From the NCBI RefSeq assembly GCF_014192715.1, contig NZ_JACHYH010000002.1, positions 124,001-188,000 of the forward strand: 64,000 nucleotides of DNA. The letters run 5' to 3'. The notes under the pieces are model-generated. The model was not told the origin of the DNA and searched no databases. It worked only from the letters and a program-made list of their open reading frames with translations. A program made the translations under genes and the position numbers. Source of the DNA: Luteibacter sp. Sphag1AF. Lineage in GTDB: Bacteria; Pseudomonadota; Gammaproteobacteria; Xanthomonadales; Rhodanobacteraceae. This document shows, one piece after another, positions 1 to 15,680 of this stretch (positions within the stretch are counted from its first letter, which is position 1; each line of letters begins with the position of its first letter).

Positions 1-107
1 TGCCCGATCAGCGGCCGCCCACCCAGCAACTGGTACTGCTTTGGCCGATCACCGCCGGCACGCACACCCCGACCCGCTGCCGGAACGACACACCACAAAC
101 CACGCAT
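1..107 (-). CDS. ispD: IspD, 2-C-methyl-D-erythritol 4-phosphate cytidylyltransferase (N-terminus only)
   Basis: Partial gene running off the left edge. The minus strand from the ATG at 107 reads [20 protein letters not shown], then [15 protein letters not shown]. This is the N-terminal nucleotide-binding signature of IspD (PAAGxGxR followed by PKQYxxLxGxPLI). IspD makes CDP-methylerythritol in the cytosolic MEP isoprenoid pathway. The start codon lies one base after the ftsB stop (TGA-C-ATG). ftsB-ispD adjacency is the standard gammaproteobacterial order, so the two are probably translationally coupled. Only 35 codons are visible, so full length and catalytic completeness cannot be judged. 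Confidence 0.88.
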   Translation of the reverse strand, partial: MRGLWCVVPAAGRGVRAGGDRPKQYQLLGGRPLIG

Positions 108-108
108 G

Positions 109-447
109 TCAGTGCCCGCCGTCGATGGGCGGCGGCGTCGGAGGTGCCTTGACGCTGGATGGTTCCACGATCTGATAAAACGTTTCGCCCGGCTTGATCA
201 GACCCAGCTCCGAACGGGCGCGGGCCTCGGTGGCCTGCTCGCCGTGCTTGAGGTCTTCAACGTCCGCCGCAAGCGCCTGATTGCGCTTTTGCAGTTCGAG
301 ATTCTCATCGGCCTGCGTCTTCAGACTGTCGCGCAGCGTCTCCACCTCATGCATGCTGCCACTACCGACCCACAGCTTAAGCTGCAGGCCGATCAGCAGA
401 ATGATCAGGGCGAGACCGATCCAGCGAAGTACGGCGGCGTTGCTCAA
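109..447 (-). CDS. ftsB: FtsB, divisome protein (DivIC-like)
   Basis: Bitopic inner-membrane cell-division protein that forms a complex with FtsL and FtsQ. It has a short cytoplasmic N-terminus, one membrane segment (about residues 6-25, [20 protein letters not shown]) and a periplasmic coiled coil (about 32-75) typical of the DivIC/FtsB family. The C-terminus is Pro-rich. The frame is open further upstream, but that would run into eno. I chose the TTG at 447, which gives 112 residues (family about 90-115) and begins 10 bases after the eno stop. No good Shine-Dalgarno is visible, so translation may depend on coupling to eno. The start is the least certain part. Confidence 0.85.
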   Translation of the reverse strand: MSNAAVLRWIGLALIILLIGLQLKLWVGSGSMHEVETLRDSLKTQADENLELQKRNQALAADVEDLKHGEQATEARARSELGLIKPGETFYQIVEPSSVKAPPTPPPIDGGH

Positions 448-457
448 GGGACGGGAC

Positions 458-2148
<1,691 letters not shown>

Positions 2149-2268
2149 CGTGCGCGCCCTCCCAAGGCCCAAAATTACGGTGGATAGCGGCGGAAGAGTC
2201 GCGCCGTAGGGCGCCATCATACTAAGGATGCCCGGCATAAGGTCATGCCAGCTGCATCGCGCGCAACG

Positions 2269-2759
2269 TCAATGCGCGCCTTTTTCGAGCAGTTCAATGA
2301 AACCCGGAGGCGTCGTGCAGGTTCCCTGCGTGGCCATTGCCGTGAAATAACGGGCATAGCCGGCACGAACGGCCGTTTCGGTGCGCGTGCGACCGTCCTG
2401 GTTGGCGTCCATCATCAGGGCCATCAGCGCCTGCGTGGTCTGGTTGGCCGCATCGCCGCCGGACTGGGTGAGCGACTTGCGCCAGGGCGACTCGGCGTCC
2501 AGCAACGCAAGCGCCTTTTCGCGCACCTCGGCGGCCTTGCCCGAATCGGCAAGACGGCGACCCACTTCGCCGCCGTTGATGTTCTGCTTGCTCATGTAGC
2601 CGTCTTCACAGGCGGCCACCTGGCGATAATCAGCCATCAGCAGCTTCCACTCTTCCGACGTGAGCGGCGCATACGGGCTGCGCGCCGGCGGCGGGTCCGC
2701 CAGCACGGGCGCACTGAACGCCACGATGCAGGCCAGTGCCAGCAGGCGCGCGGCGCGCG

Positions 2760-2763
<4 letters not shown>
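2269..2763 (-). CDS. Secreted hypothetical protein with signal peptide
   Basis: 164 residues. It begins with a clear Sec signal peptide ([22 protein letters not shown], cleavage expected before DPPP). The mature part is helical and polar, with a [17 protein letters not shown] segment and two cysteines (CEDG and GTCTTPPG) that could form a disulfide in the periplasm. I do not recognise a family. The ATG overlaps the kdsA stop by four bases (ATGA), so the gene is coupled to kdsA, although nothing in it suggests a role in Kdo synthesis. The start is fixed by that overlap and by the signal peptide; the frame is open about 29 codons further upstream. Confidence 0.75.
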
Positions 2764-7196
<4,433 letters not shown>

Positions 7197-7300
7197 CGCG
7201 CCCCCCCCTTCCAGTCTCACGGCATGACACCGCCGTCCGTTAGCTTGACCTGCCCCGCCGTGCCGACCATCCTGCACGGCTACGAACGACCGCGAGCCTC

Positions 7301-9190
7301 ATGAATACTCGTTACAACGCTTCCGACATCGAAGTCCTTTCGGGCCTTGACCCCGTCAAGCGCCGGCCGGGCATGTACACCGACACCACGCGGCCGAACC
7401 ACCTTGCCCAGGAAGTCATCGACAACTCCGTCGATGAGGCCCTCGCCGGCCACGCCAAAACCATCGAAGTCACGGTATTTGCCGATGGCTCGGTGGAGGT
7501 GTCCGACGACGGCCGCGGCATGCCGGTGGACATTCACCCGGAAGAAGGCGTTCCCGGTGTCGAACTGATCCTCACGCGACTGCATGCCGGCGGCAAGTTC
7601 TCCAACAAGAACTACGCCTTCTCCGGCGGTTTGCACGGCGTGGGCGTGTCGGTGGTCAATGCGCTGTCCACGCGCGTTGACGTGACCATCCGCCGCGACG
7701 GCCAGGAATTCCGCATGTCGTTCGCCAATGGCGACCGCATCAGCGACCTGGACGTGATCGGCACTGTTCCGAAACGTCGCACCGGTACCACGCTGCGCTT
7801 CTGGCCCGACCCGAAATACTTCGACACACCGAAGATTCTCGTCACCAAGCTCAAGCACCTGCTGCGCGCCAAGGCGGTGCTGTGCGCAGGCCTCACGGTG
7901 AAGCTGCACGACGAGGCGTCCGGCGAGTCTGTCGAGTGGTACTACGAAGACGGACTTTCCGACTATCTGCGCGGTGCGCTGGAAGGCGCCGAGGCATTGC
8001 CGCCCGACCTGTTCGTGAAGCACTTCGCACGCGAAACCGATGCGGTCAGCGTCGCCCTCACCTGGCTGCCTGATGGCGAACTGGTGCAGGAAAGCTACGT
8101 CAACCTCATCCCCACCGCGCAGGGTGGCACGCACGTCAACGGTCTGCGTTCCGGCCTTACCAACGCCATCCGCGAATTCTGCGACCTGCGCAATCTGCTG
8201 CCGCGCGGTGTAAAGCTGGCGCCGGAAGATGTGTGGGAACGCCTGGCCTTCGTCCTTAGCGTCAAGCTGCAGGATGCCCAGTTCGCTGGCCAGACAAAAG
8301 AACGCCTGTCCTCGCGCAACGCCGCCGGCGTGGTCGAGAACATCGTGCACGATGCTTTCAGCCTGTGGCTGAACCAGCACGTGGACATGGGCGAGCGCAT
8401 CGCCCAGCTGGCCATCGAGCGCGCATCCGCGCGACTGAAGGCCGCCAAACAAGTCGTGCGCAAGAAGATCACCCAGGGCCCCGCCCTGCCCGGCAAGCTG
8501 GCCGACTGCGCGTCCACCGACCTGGCCCGCACCGAACTCTTCCTGGTGGAAGGTGACTCGGCAGGCGGTTCGGCCAAGCAGGCGCGTGACAAGGACTTCC
8601 AGGCGATCCTTCCGCTGCGCGGCAAGATCCTCAACACCTGGGAAGTGGAATCCGGCGGCGTGCTCGCGTCGCAGGAAGTGCACGATCTGGCGGTGGCCAT
8701 CGGCTGCGATCCGGGCAAGGACGACCTCTCCGGCCTGCGCTACGGCAAGGTAGTCATCCTCGCCGACGCGGACTCCGACGGCCTGCACATCGCCACACTG
8801 CTGTCTGCGCTGTTCCTGCGCCACTTCCCCGCACTGGTCCGCGAAGGCCATGCGTTCGTCGCCATGCCGCCGCTCTTCCGCGTCGACGTGGGCAAGCAGG
8901 TGTTCTACTGCCTCGACGAAGAAGAGAAGCGCCTGATGCTTGAGAAGGTCGAGCGCGAAAAGATGAAGGGCGCCGTCAGTGTTACCCGATTCAAGGGTCT
9001 GGGCGAGATGAACCCCGCGCAGCTGCGCGAGTCCACCATCCACCCCGACACCCGCCGCCTCGTGCAGCTGACCGTCGAAGCCGACGACGGCACCCACAAA
9101 CTGATGGACATGCTGCTCGCCAAGAAGCGCGCCAGCGACCGCAAGCAGTGGCTTGAAGAAAAAGGCGACATGGCAACCCTCGAAGTCTGA
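7301..9190 (+). CDS. parE: DNA topoisomerase IV subunit B
   Basis: ATPase subunit of topoisomerase IV, which decatenates daughter chromosomes with ParC. 629 residues, the ParE length (GyrB is about 800 in this group). The GHKL ATPase fold shows EVIDNSVDEALAG near 38, DDGRGMPVDIH near 68 and GGLHGVGVSVVNALS near 108. The TOPRIM domain shows LVEGDSAGGSAKQARD near 415 and the metal-binding ADADSDGLHI near 487. The C-terminal FKGLGEMNP is conserved. No parC lies nearby. The upstream gap of 104 bases to the peptidase gene may hold its own promoter. Confidence 0.96.
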   Translation: MNTRYNASDIEVLSGLDPVKRRPGMYTDTTRPNHLAQEVIDNSVDEALAGHAKTIEVTVFADGSVEVSDDGRGMPVDIHPEEGVPGVELILTRLHAGGKFSNKNYAFSGGLHGVGVSVVNALSTRVDVTIRRDGQEFRMSFANGDRISDLDVIGTVPKRRTGTTLRFWPDPKYFDTPKILVTKLKHLLRAKAVLCAGLTVKLHDEASGESVEWYYEDGLSDYLRGALEGAEALPPDLFVKHFARETDAVSVALTWLPDGELVQESYVNLIPTAQGGTHVNGLRSGLTNAIREFCDLRNLLPRGVKLAPEDVWERLAFVLSVKLQDAQFAGQTKERLSSRNAAGVVENIVHDAFSLWLNQHVDMGERIAQLAIERASARLKAAKQVVRKKITQGPALPGKLADCASTDLARTELFLVEGDSAGGSAKQARDKDFQAILPLRGKILNTWEVESGGVLASQEVHDLAVAIGCDPGKDDLSGLRYGKVVILADADSDGLHIATLLSALFLRHFPALVREGHAFVAMPPLFRVDVGKQVFYCLDEEEKRLMLEKVEREKMKGAVSVTRFKGLGEMNPAQLRESTIHPDTRRLVQLTVEADDGTHKLMDMLLAKKRASDRKQWLEEKGDMATLEV

Positions 9191-9202
9191 GGCTGTGTTT
9201 GC

Positions 9203-9222
9203 GTGGCGCAGGGATGCGCCAC
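9203..9222 (+). terminator. Possible parE terminator hairpin
   Basis: Perfect 8-bp stem GTGGCGCA/TGCGCCAC with a GGGA loop, 12 bases after the parE stop. There is no real T tract behind it (ATTCG), so it is at best a weak intrinsic terminator or an mRNA 3'-end stabiliser. Confidence 0.4.
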
Positions 9223-9785
9223 ATTCGCCCGAATTGTCTGCGCCCCGACCTCGCCGCTGCCTGCCGTTCTGTCGGGCTAGAACCTGTCAGACGTTTTCAT
9301 CGAGAAAATGACTCTGCTCACCTATGTGCCTTCCGAGGGCTGCATATAGCAGCGAGAGCGCGAATGTCGTTTCAACGAAGCAACCAACGGCTTCCAGCCC
9401 CTAGCCACAGGGCCCACATTGGAACTTCGTTCGGCCAAGCCAAGCCAAGCCCAGCCAAGCAGTTTCGCTCGTTGGCTATGCACCTTTCAGGCATCCAGCG
9501 GCACGATATGTCGTTGGTGGCGTACCAGTGAATCAGCACCTCCACCAACGCTCTCCTTTCAGACCCGTTGCGGCCCAGAACCAAGGTGTGTTCGCCCAAG
9601 CATTCCCACGCGCGCGACCGATCGCTCGTTTCTACTCGTATCGGTCTGGGCAGCCACGCGCCAAGCGCCTCGTAGCCAGCGAGGCAAACCCGCGTTTCCT
9701 CTGCGTTGCGAATACGTCATACCGGAGGCATGTGCATGCCTCCTCCCGCCGCGCCACATAAACGGGCTGGCTACGCTATCGCGTC
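9223..9785. other. Gene-poor intergenic stretch between parE and the Rhs gene
   Basis: About 560 bases between the convergent parE and rhs genes. I find no credible coding sequence; the open frames are short and composition-driven. It contains a short tandem repeat of GCCAA units (9434-9459, five units with one variant). It also has a 20-base palindrome with 9-bp arms, GGAGGCATG/CATGCCTCC, at 9724-9743, about 40 bases past the rhs stop. An Rhs gene would normally be followed here by an immunity gene; none is visible. Confidence 0.5.
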
Positions 9786-12700
9786 CTAAAAGGTGAGCCA
9801 GGCCGAACAACCACCATCGTTACATGCGCGAAGACGGTAGTTGTAGACCATCGTGTAAGGGCTGGCGCCCCCCTCCAGGAAGAACGAAAGATCGGGTCCG
9901 CTGTAAACCAGAGTGCTTGTTTCCACACGCTGTACTTCATAACGCGTGGCGCCGGCGACAGCGTCCCACTCTGCCGTGTATTGGTCGACCTTACCCTTGA
10001 ACGTATATTGAATGCTGCCACTCGGAGTAGCGGGCACGAGTGACACCGTCACCGTGGCCAACGCACTTTTCGGCCCGCATCCGGCCACGTTGCAACCCTG
10101 CACCTGGTAGTAGTACATGCCGTTGCCGCGGCCGGTGGTATTCCACTGGCCCGACGCATTCTGCTGCACCAGCGTGCCCGGCGCGCTGTTGACGCTTTCC
10201 CACAGCGCATAGGTTGTCGCACCCGGCACCGTGCTCCAGCCGATGGTGAACGCTCCCGTGTTGCTGGTGCCGCTGCCCGTAATGGTCGGCGCGGCGGACG
10301 GCGGCGTGGTCAGCGTCACAGTCGTCGTTGTCGTCAATTCCGCAGCCGAGCACCCGGCGCTTCCGCAGAACTGCACACGGTAAACGTAAGTACCGTTCGC
10401 CCGGCCGCTTGTGGACCAGGAGGTCGCCGCACTGCTCTGCACGTTGGTCCATGCGCCACCGCTGATCTGCTCTTGAAGCACGTACTTCGTCGCGCCCGGA
10501 ACTGCCGTCCACTGCACGGTGAAATTGCCGTCGCTGGACGACGTCGGCGACGTCAGTACGCCGTAGGGGCCAACCGAGATCGGAAGAATGCCGAAATCAC
10601 GGAACCACGCAACACCTTCCTGCACGATTTCATACTGCACGAGGCGATTGGCCCCGAATGCGCCCGCGGTGGGCACAGGTACGGTGAGAACCACGTGTGT
10701 ACCGGGTGCGATATCCGGCAGGCTCACCCGGGTCAGATCATTGAGGGTGATGGTCTGGTTGCCGCTGGCGAAATGCGTACCCAGCCGCTGCGGCTTGCTG
10801 CCTCGCGTACTGAGGACCGCCGTGCCGTTGTTGGCAACGTCCACACTGGCAACGAAGGTCTGGCCGTCGCTGGACAGCGTCGGGCTGCCGATCACGGTAA
10901 GCGCGACCCTCGCTTCATTCGGCTTGAAGTTGAACTCGGTGTTGCACAGGTATGTGGAAGCAAATGCACACGGCGAGTACGGCCCCAGCTGGATCGCCTT
11001 CGTACCCCAGGAATCGAACCAGTTGATCCCTTCCTGCACGAGATTCACGTTCAACACATACTCTTTGCCCACAAAACTGGTCGCTGGAATCTTCAACGTG
11101 ACCGCGGCATGGCCGCCCGGGAGAATGTCCGGGATGGTCGAGCGCGGGGCGGCGATGCCGGTATCCACACCAGCAGCATTGAACATGCGTGCAGACAGAT
11201 GCACGGGAAGGCGGCCGGATGACGTGAGCCTGGCGGTACCATTGTTGGCGATATCCACATTGACCGTTACCGTGGTGCCATCGGAGGACATCGTCGGCGC
11301 TCCCAACAGGGTCAGCGTCACGTTGACCTGCGAGGGCCGGAGAGCCGCCATATCCACGCGGGCCGAGGCCACCAGCTTCTTGCCCAGGTACATATAGTCG
11401 GTGCCGATATCGGCCGCCGGCTCGTATTCCCACATCAGCTGACCGGCGCTGTTATAGGCGTAATAGGTGGTCTTATTGTCAATCGTGGACTGCTTTTTCA
11501 CCCGGCGACCCGCCGCGTCGTAAAGGTACGCGCCGTGACCCGCGATGGCGGTCAGGCGGTTGGCCTGGTCGAACGTCAGCGCCACATTGTTCTTGTTGAT
11601 CGTGTTGCCACGCGGGTCGTACTGGAAGCTGTGCACGGTTGCACCACCGTTGGTGACGGTGGTCAGCAGGTTGTTCAGATCGTAGTTGTACGTGTTGGTA
11701 CCAGCGCTGTTGGTCAGGCTGCGGATGTTGTTGAGCGTGTCGTAGGTGTAGCTTTCGGTACCCCACAGGTTGCTCGCCGTGGCGCTCGTCAGGCGGTTGA
11801 GGCCGTCGTAGCTCATGACCTTGGTGCGCTGTCCGTTGTTGGTCAGATCCGAGATCTTGCTGACGTTGGCGTTCGCGTCATAGCTGAAATCTTCACTGAC
11901 CAGCACACTGCTGGCCGTGCCGTAACTGAAATTGCTGATCAGGTTACGCAGGTTCTTCTGGGCCAGATAGCTTGCGCCATTGCCCATGTTGAACGAAGCC
12001 AGGTCGCCATCCGGCGAATAGGCCACCCCGCTGGCATACGCACCCACCTGAGTCGGCCGACCCAGCGCATCAGGTGCGAAACTGACGATCTTTTCGTCCG
12101 GGTAGCGAATGGTGCTGAGTACGCCGTTGGTGTCGTAGCCATAGCCCAGCGCCCACTGGTAGCCATCCACACTGAGCACTTCAGCGGTCAGCAGGCCCAG
12201 TTCGTTTCGTCCAAACGTCCAGGATGCCAGGCCCGAGGTAGCCGTTGCCGGATTGCCCAACGCATCGTAGGTAAAGCTGCTGCTGTCCGTGCCGCCCGGA
12301 TACACCATCGAGGTGATGCGATTCATCGCATCGTAGCCACGCACCGTGCGCGCGGCCGTTGCCACCGAAGCACGACCGCAGCCATCGCTGCCACCGTCGG
12401 CAATGGTCAAGCCGGTCGCACTCCAGGTCACGTTGTTGGAGGCATCGTAATCCATGACTTCGCTGCCGCTCTCTGGCTCGGAAGTACGGCATAGCCGGTG
12501 ATAAGCGTCGTAGTACATACGCTTGGTGATACCACCCTGCGCGATGGACAGTGGATTGCCATAGATGTCCCGCTCGATCACCTGCACCACGCCCTCGGGC
12601 GCGTCTACGCGGATCACGTTGTCATACGACGGCTGGTCGAACACCTGGAAGCTGGTCGTGGTGATGTTGCCCTTCGGATCGGTCACCTGCTTGCGTGCAC

Positions 12701-15221
12701 CGCTCAAATAACGGGTGGTGCTGACCAGATTGCCCTGCTCGGAATGCTGTATCGACTGCGCCGGGCGGCCCAGTACATCGTAGGAAGTGAGTACGCCTGC
12801 TCCGATGGCAATCATGTCCGGGGCGCCATTGACCGGATAGGACACGAAGGTCTTGCGGCCCTGCCAGTCATAGTCGGTACGGGACGACACATGCATGGCA
12901 CCGTCGTTGTCTCGATACGTTCCCGACAGAATGGGGCGGAGCATCGCGTCAAAGTAGGTCAGCTGTGACTTGTTGCCCTGACTGACCACCCGGCGCCAGT
13001 GCGCGCCCCCTATGCCTCGCTCGGCCGTGGTCACATAGTCGTAGCGGAAATGCTTCGGCGCCCATGCCACATTGCCCGTCGGATAGGCGATGTCGGTAAT
13101 ACGACCCATGCCGTCGTACCAGTACGAGGTCCGAGCGCCGTTTTGATTGGTGATCGAAGAAATCTGGCCGAAGTCATCCACGACCAGCGACTGCGAGGTG
13201 CCGTCCGCGTAGCCCACCAGCTGCGGAATGCCACGCTTGTAGTTTTGCAGTGTGGTGGTGTGGTTGTTGCCGTCGGTAAAGCTGGCCAGCTGCCCCTGCG
13301 CGTTGAACGCGTAGCTCATCACGTGCTGCCCAAACTGATAGCGGTCAGTCAGGGTGGCGTTGGTCGTGTTGTACGTATTACTGCTGACGACCTCACCCGT
13401 CGTCAGGTTCTTCGACTGCAACGGCAGTCCCAGAACCCAAATCGCGTAGTTGTCGTAGTAGGACCGCTCATCAGTGACTGTCGCACCCATGCTGTTGAAA
13501 CGACGGGTTTGCAATGGTCTTGCAAAGGCATCGAATGAGAGGACTTCCGAGCTGTATGTGTCGCCATCCTGGACGATCGTTTGCCTGGCCATCGGCGCAA
13601 CACTCATCGCCTTGGCATCATTAAGGAAATTTCCCCAGTTATATCCATAATTCGCCGGCCAAGGACCCTGCGCAGGATCAGCGTAAGTGAAACTCTCAAT
13701 CTTCAAGGGCGAGCCACTGTCCACGCCAGCGTAATACTCCGTACGGACAGGCTTGCCTTCTGTTGCATCGAACTTATTGCTGAAGACGTAGCGCGTCGTG
13801 TTACCAGACGGATCAATGACATCGCTATAGGTCGTTGTGCCACAACCGGCACCACATTCCGACTGCCAGCTGGCTGTCGCCACGGGATAGCGGTACGTCC
13901 AGCGCTGCGTCCCGAGCATGGCGCCAGTGATGTCTTTCCTTGTCAACGCAAGATTGTTGTAATACCGCGTAATGAGCAGGTAACCCGAATTTACTGGAGT
14001 CGCATCGCAAACTCGCGGGACCGCGGACCTGCCATGAGTTGTAGGCGTCGCCTCGAAGTAACCATTAAGGCCGGACGGTGCCGAGATCGTTCCAGACTTC
14101 ACCTTCGTGCCATCGGCGAATATCGGATCGGCACAACTTCCGTATGCAGGGGTCGTCTGGACATTGAAGGCCAATCCCTGCAATGCATAGTTCCACGCGG
14201 TGCCATCAGGGAGGCCCACGCGATTCAGTGTTGCTCCCGCAACATCTGTCGTGTAGCTATACGACCAGGTTCTGGTCGCGCCACCAGCGACGACGACGAC
14301 CTGTGAAATCCGGGGCCTGTCACCCACATAGTTGAACGTCACACGCCGTCCATCGCTCGCATCGATGCGCGACAGGCGATCACCATCGTACGAATAGGTC
14401 AGAAAGTTTCCAAAACGATCCTCAACGCGGGTAACCATCATCTGGCCACGCTTGCGGAGAATCGTCATACCACGCGCTATCCGGTACGAAAGATGATCGA
14501 GCCAGTACCTGGTGCCATCAGGCCCCACGGCAATGAATGCCTCACCTGCTTCCCCATTGGCAGTGGCACCAAGACAGCCGATGTGCCAATTCTCCTTTGA
14601 CAAAGCAACAAAGTTGATACCCGGCATCTGCGGCGGCGGCGGACTCGTATCGGCGCGCGCCAGGATCTCCTGATCGCCCATGCCAGGAATGCTTAACGTG
14701 AAACCCTGTGTCCACCACTTCTCGGGCTCCACCCAATCAAACTGTCTCAAGAGAACTTCCGGCGGCCCACCCAAATTCGTACAGCGATCCGTACGCGCAA
14801 TCGAATTTACAACCCAGCCGTCCTGACGCGGATACGGCCGAGAAGCGGCCTGTGCACTGGTCAGCGTGTTGAAATTGGCGACGTCAAGCTCCCAATCGCC
14901 AAATGCTGCCTCGGTACGTCGTACATCCACATCTCCATCGACGGCAAATGTGCGGCTGATTTGAATGGTGGGGCCAGTTCCTGGGACGGAAATGTCGGTG
15001 ACGTGGAAGGAAAAGGTACCGTCGTAAACATTGACGGATTCACCAAATGGGTTATCTCCGAGCGGGGAAATTTCCTGATCTACCTTGATTAGCTTCTTGT
15101 ACTCATCCTCAGGCGAACCCATGACGACCTGAGCAACGACAGACCCCGCCGTCAGCACGCCAGCGAATAATAAGGCGACACCAATTCCCGCGACACGAAT
15201 GCCGCGCTTCGAATACAACAT
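9786..15221 (-). CDS. Secreted Rhs/YD-repeat protein with CARDB-like and fibronectin type III-like tail
   Basis: 1811 residues from the ATG at 15221, preceded by GAGGGG at a 7-base spacing; five codons upstream an in-frame TTG is a poorer start. It has a signal peptide (GVALLFAGVLTAGSVVA, cleavage near residue 31), an N-terminal beta-rich region, then roughly 1000 residues of YD repeats (for example YDGMGRITDIAYPTG, YDANANVSKISDLT, YDLNNLLTTVTN, YDAAGRRVKKQ). These build the hollow Rhs shell. The usual Rhs core end (DPxGL) and a variable toxin tip are absent. After YLGKKLVASARVD come two ~110-residue CARDB-like repeats, each with a NGTA core and a QEGxxWFxxxG signature. They are followed by three fibronectin type III-like repeats ending WLTF. 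It is probably surface-exposed or secreted and adhesive. The domain names are from memory of families; the repeat boundaries are by eye. Confidence 0.85.
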   Translation of the reverse strand: MLYSKRGIRVAGIGVALLFAGVLTAGSVVAQVVMGSPEDEYKKLIKVDQEISPLGDNPFGESVNVYDGTFSFHVTDISVPGTGPTIQISRTFAVDGDVDVRRTEAAFGDWELDVANFNTLTSAQAASRPYPRQDGWVVNSIARTDRCTNLGGPPEVLLRQFDWVEPEKWWTQGFTLSIPGMGDQEILARADTSPPPPQMPGINFVALSKENWHIGCLGATANGEAGEAFIAVGPDGTRYWLDHLSYRIARGMTILRKRGQMMVTRVEDRFGNFLTYSYDGDRLSRIDASDGRRVTFNYVGDRPRISQVVVVAGGATRTWSYSYTTDVAGATLNRVGLPDGTAWNYALQGLAFNVQTTPAYGSCADPIFADGTKVKSGTISAPSGLNGYFEATPTTHGRSAVPRVCDATPVNSGYLLITRYYNNLALTRKDITGAMLGTQRWTYRYPVATASWQSECGAGCGTTTYSDVIDPSGNTTRYVFSNKFDATEGKPVRTEYYAGVDSGSPLKIESFTYADPAQGPWPANYGYNWGNFLNDAKAMSVAPMARQTIVQDGDTYSSEVLSFDAFARPLQTRRFNSMGATVTDERSYYDNYAIWVLGLPLQSKNLTTGEVVSSNTYNTTNATLTDRYQFGQHVMSYAFNAQGQLASFTDGNNHTTTLQNYKRGIPQLVGYADGTSQSLVVDDFGQISSITNQNGARTSYWYDGMGRITDIAYPTGNVAWAPKHFRYDYVTTAERGIGGAHWRRVVSQGNKSQLTYFDAMLRPILSGTYRDNDGAMHVSSRTDYDWQGRKTFVSYPVNGAPDMIAIGAGVLTSYDVLGRPAQSIQHSEQGNLVSTTRYLSGARKQVTDPKGNITTTSFQVFDQPSYDNVIRVDAPEGVVQVIERDIYGNPLSIAQGGITKRMYYDAYHRLCRTSEPESGSEVMDYDASNNVTWSATGLTIADGGSDGCGRASVATAARTVRGYDAMNRITSMVYPGGTDSSSFTYDALGNPATATSGLASWTFGRNELGLLTAEVLSVDGYQWALGYGYDTNGVLSTIRYPDEKIVSFAPDALGRPTQVGAYASGVAYSPDGDLASFNMGNGASYLAQKNLRNLISNFSYGTASSVLVSEDFSYDANANVSKISDLTNNGQRTKVMSYDGLNRLTSATASNLWGTESYTYDTLNNIRSLTNSAGTNTYNYDLNNLLTTVTNGGATVHSFQYDPRGNTINKNNVALTFDQANRLTAIAGHGAYLYDAAGRRVKKQSTIDNKTTYYAYNSAGQLMWEYEPAADIGTDYMYLGKKLVASARVDMAALRPSQVNVTLTLLGAPTMSSDGTTVTVNVDIANNGTARLTSSGRLPVHLSARMFNAAGVDTGIAAPRSTIPDILPGGHAAVTLKIPATSFVGKEYVLNVNLVQEGINWFDSWGTKAIQLGPYSPCAFASTYLCNTEFNFKPNEARVALTVIGSPTLSSDGQTFVASVDVANNGTAVLSTRGSKPQRLGTHFASGNQTITLNDLTRVSLPDIAPGTHVVLTVPVPTAGAFGANRLVQYEIVQEGVAWFRDFGILPISVGPYGVLTSPTSSSDGNFTVQWTAVPGATKYVLQEQISGGAWTNVQSSAATSWSTSGRANGTYVYRVQFCGSAGCSAAELTTTTTVTLTTPPSAAPTITGSGTSNTGAFTIGWSTVPGATTYALWESVNSAPGTLVQQNASGQWNTTGRGNGMYYYQVQGCNVAGCGPKSALATVTVSLVPATPSGSIQYTFKGKVDQYTAEWDAVAGATRYEVQRVETSTLVYSGPDLSFFLEGGASPYTMVYNYRLRACNDGGCSAWLTF

Positions 15222-15389
15222 CAAATATCCCCTCAAGCCGATTTACGGCAAGACAAATCCCAATACCGACATCCATGTCCACTCGCGAATGGGCGGATCA
15301 CAAATGAATATCAAAAATTACGATAAATCCAGATAGCAGATTCAACCCACTGGCGAGGTCAACGCCACCGAAACTCAAATCATCCACTC

Positions 15390-15560
15390 CAATCCACCGC
15401 GCACACCCAGAAGAAGCGATATCCGCCAGCCGATATGACGCGAAAAGACCAAACAATCGCGAGCAAAGGGGTAATGATCCCCAAGGCAACGACGAATTCG
15501 ATCGCTGCTAATCAGGATCAACGACAACATTTCCTACCGACATTCTAAGCGGCAGGCCTG
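15390..15560. repeat. Direct repeat copy A (~170 bp), partner at 17071-17242
   Basis: About 170 bases closely matching 17071-17242 in the same orientation, including a shared run of about 20 bases around gcgagcaaaggggtaatgat and another around aatcaggatcaacgacaa. It contains the tail of an immunity-like gene plus about 120 bases of downstream sequence. That downstream part has an open frame that could encode a short hydrophobic peptide (34 codons from a TTG at 15484 to the stop at 15380). The two copies differ by scattered substitutions and small indels, so the duplication is not recent. Confidence 0.8.
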
Positions 15561-15680
15561 CCCACTCACGTCATTCACCGACACTCCCATCGCCTCGCCC
15601 TTCAGCTCGTTGATACCCCGTATCAGGACTGACACCTCTGCGCATGGCGCCTGCGCGCTCTCGTCCCACCTGCGCCTCAT
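15508..15680 (-). pseudogene. Decayed Rhs-tip tail fused to an internally deleted immunity gene
   Basis: Reading the minus strand, one frame ends SPDTGYQRAEGRGDGSVGE then TGA. This matches the toxin-tail remnant at 18112-18225 (NPDTRDINDPEGETVGNLGE then TGA). One base later a GTG-AGT start like that of the immunity gene at 18110 appears. After a few codons the sequence jumps, in a shifted frame, to GLPLRMSVGNVVVDPD and a stop at 15508. That is the C-terminus of the gene at 17190-17621. I read this as a tip/immunity cassette that lost most of the immunity gene by internal deletion. A 48-residue frame (15534-15680) runs through the join but looks like a by-product. Confidence 0.55.

Noticed and set aside
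9434-9459. Tandem GCCAA units considered as a CRISPR or integration site.
   Set aside because: The units are five bases with no spacers; too short for a CRISPR and without flanking cas genes or tRNA.
15298-15489. A 63-codon minus-strand ORF near the Rhs promoter.
   Set aside because: It lies in the non-coding part of the direct repeat, and its frame is not kept in the other copy.
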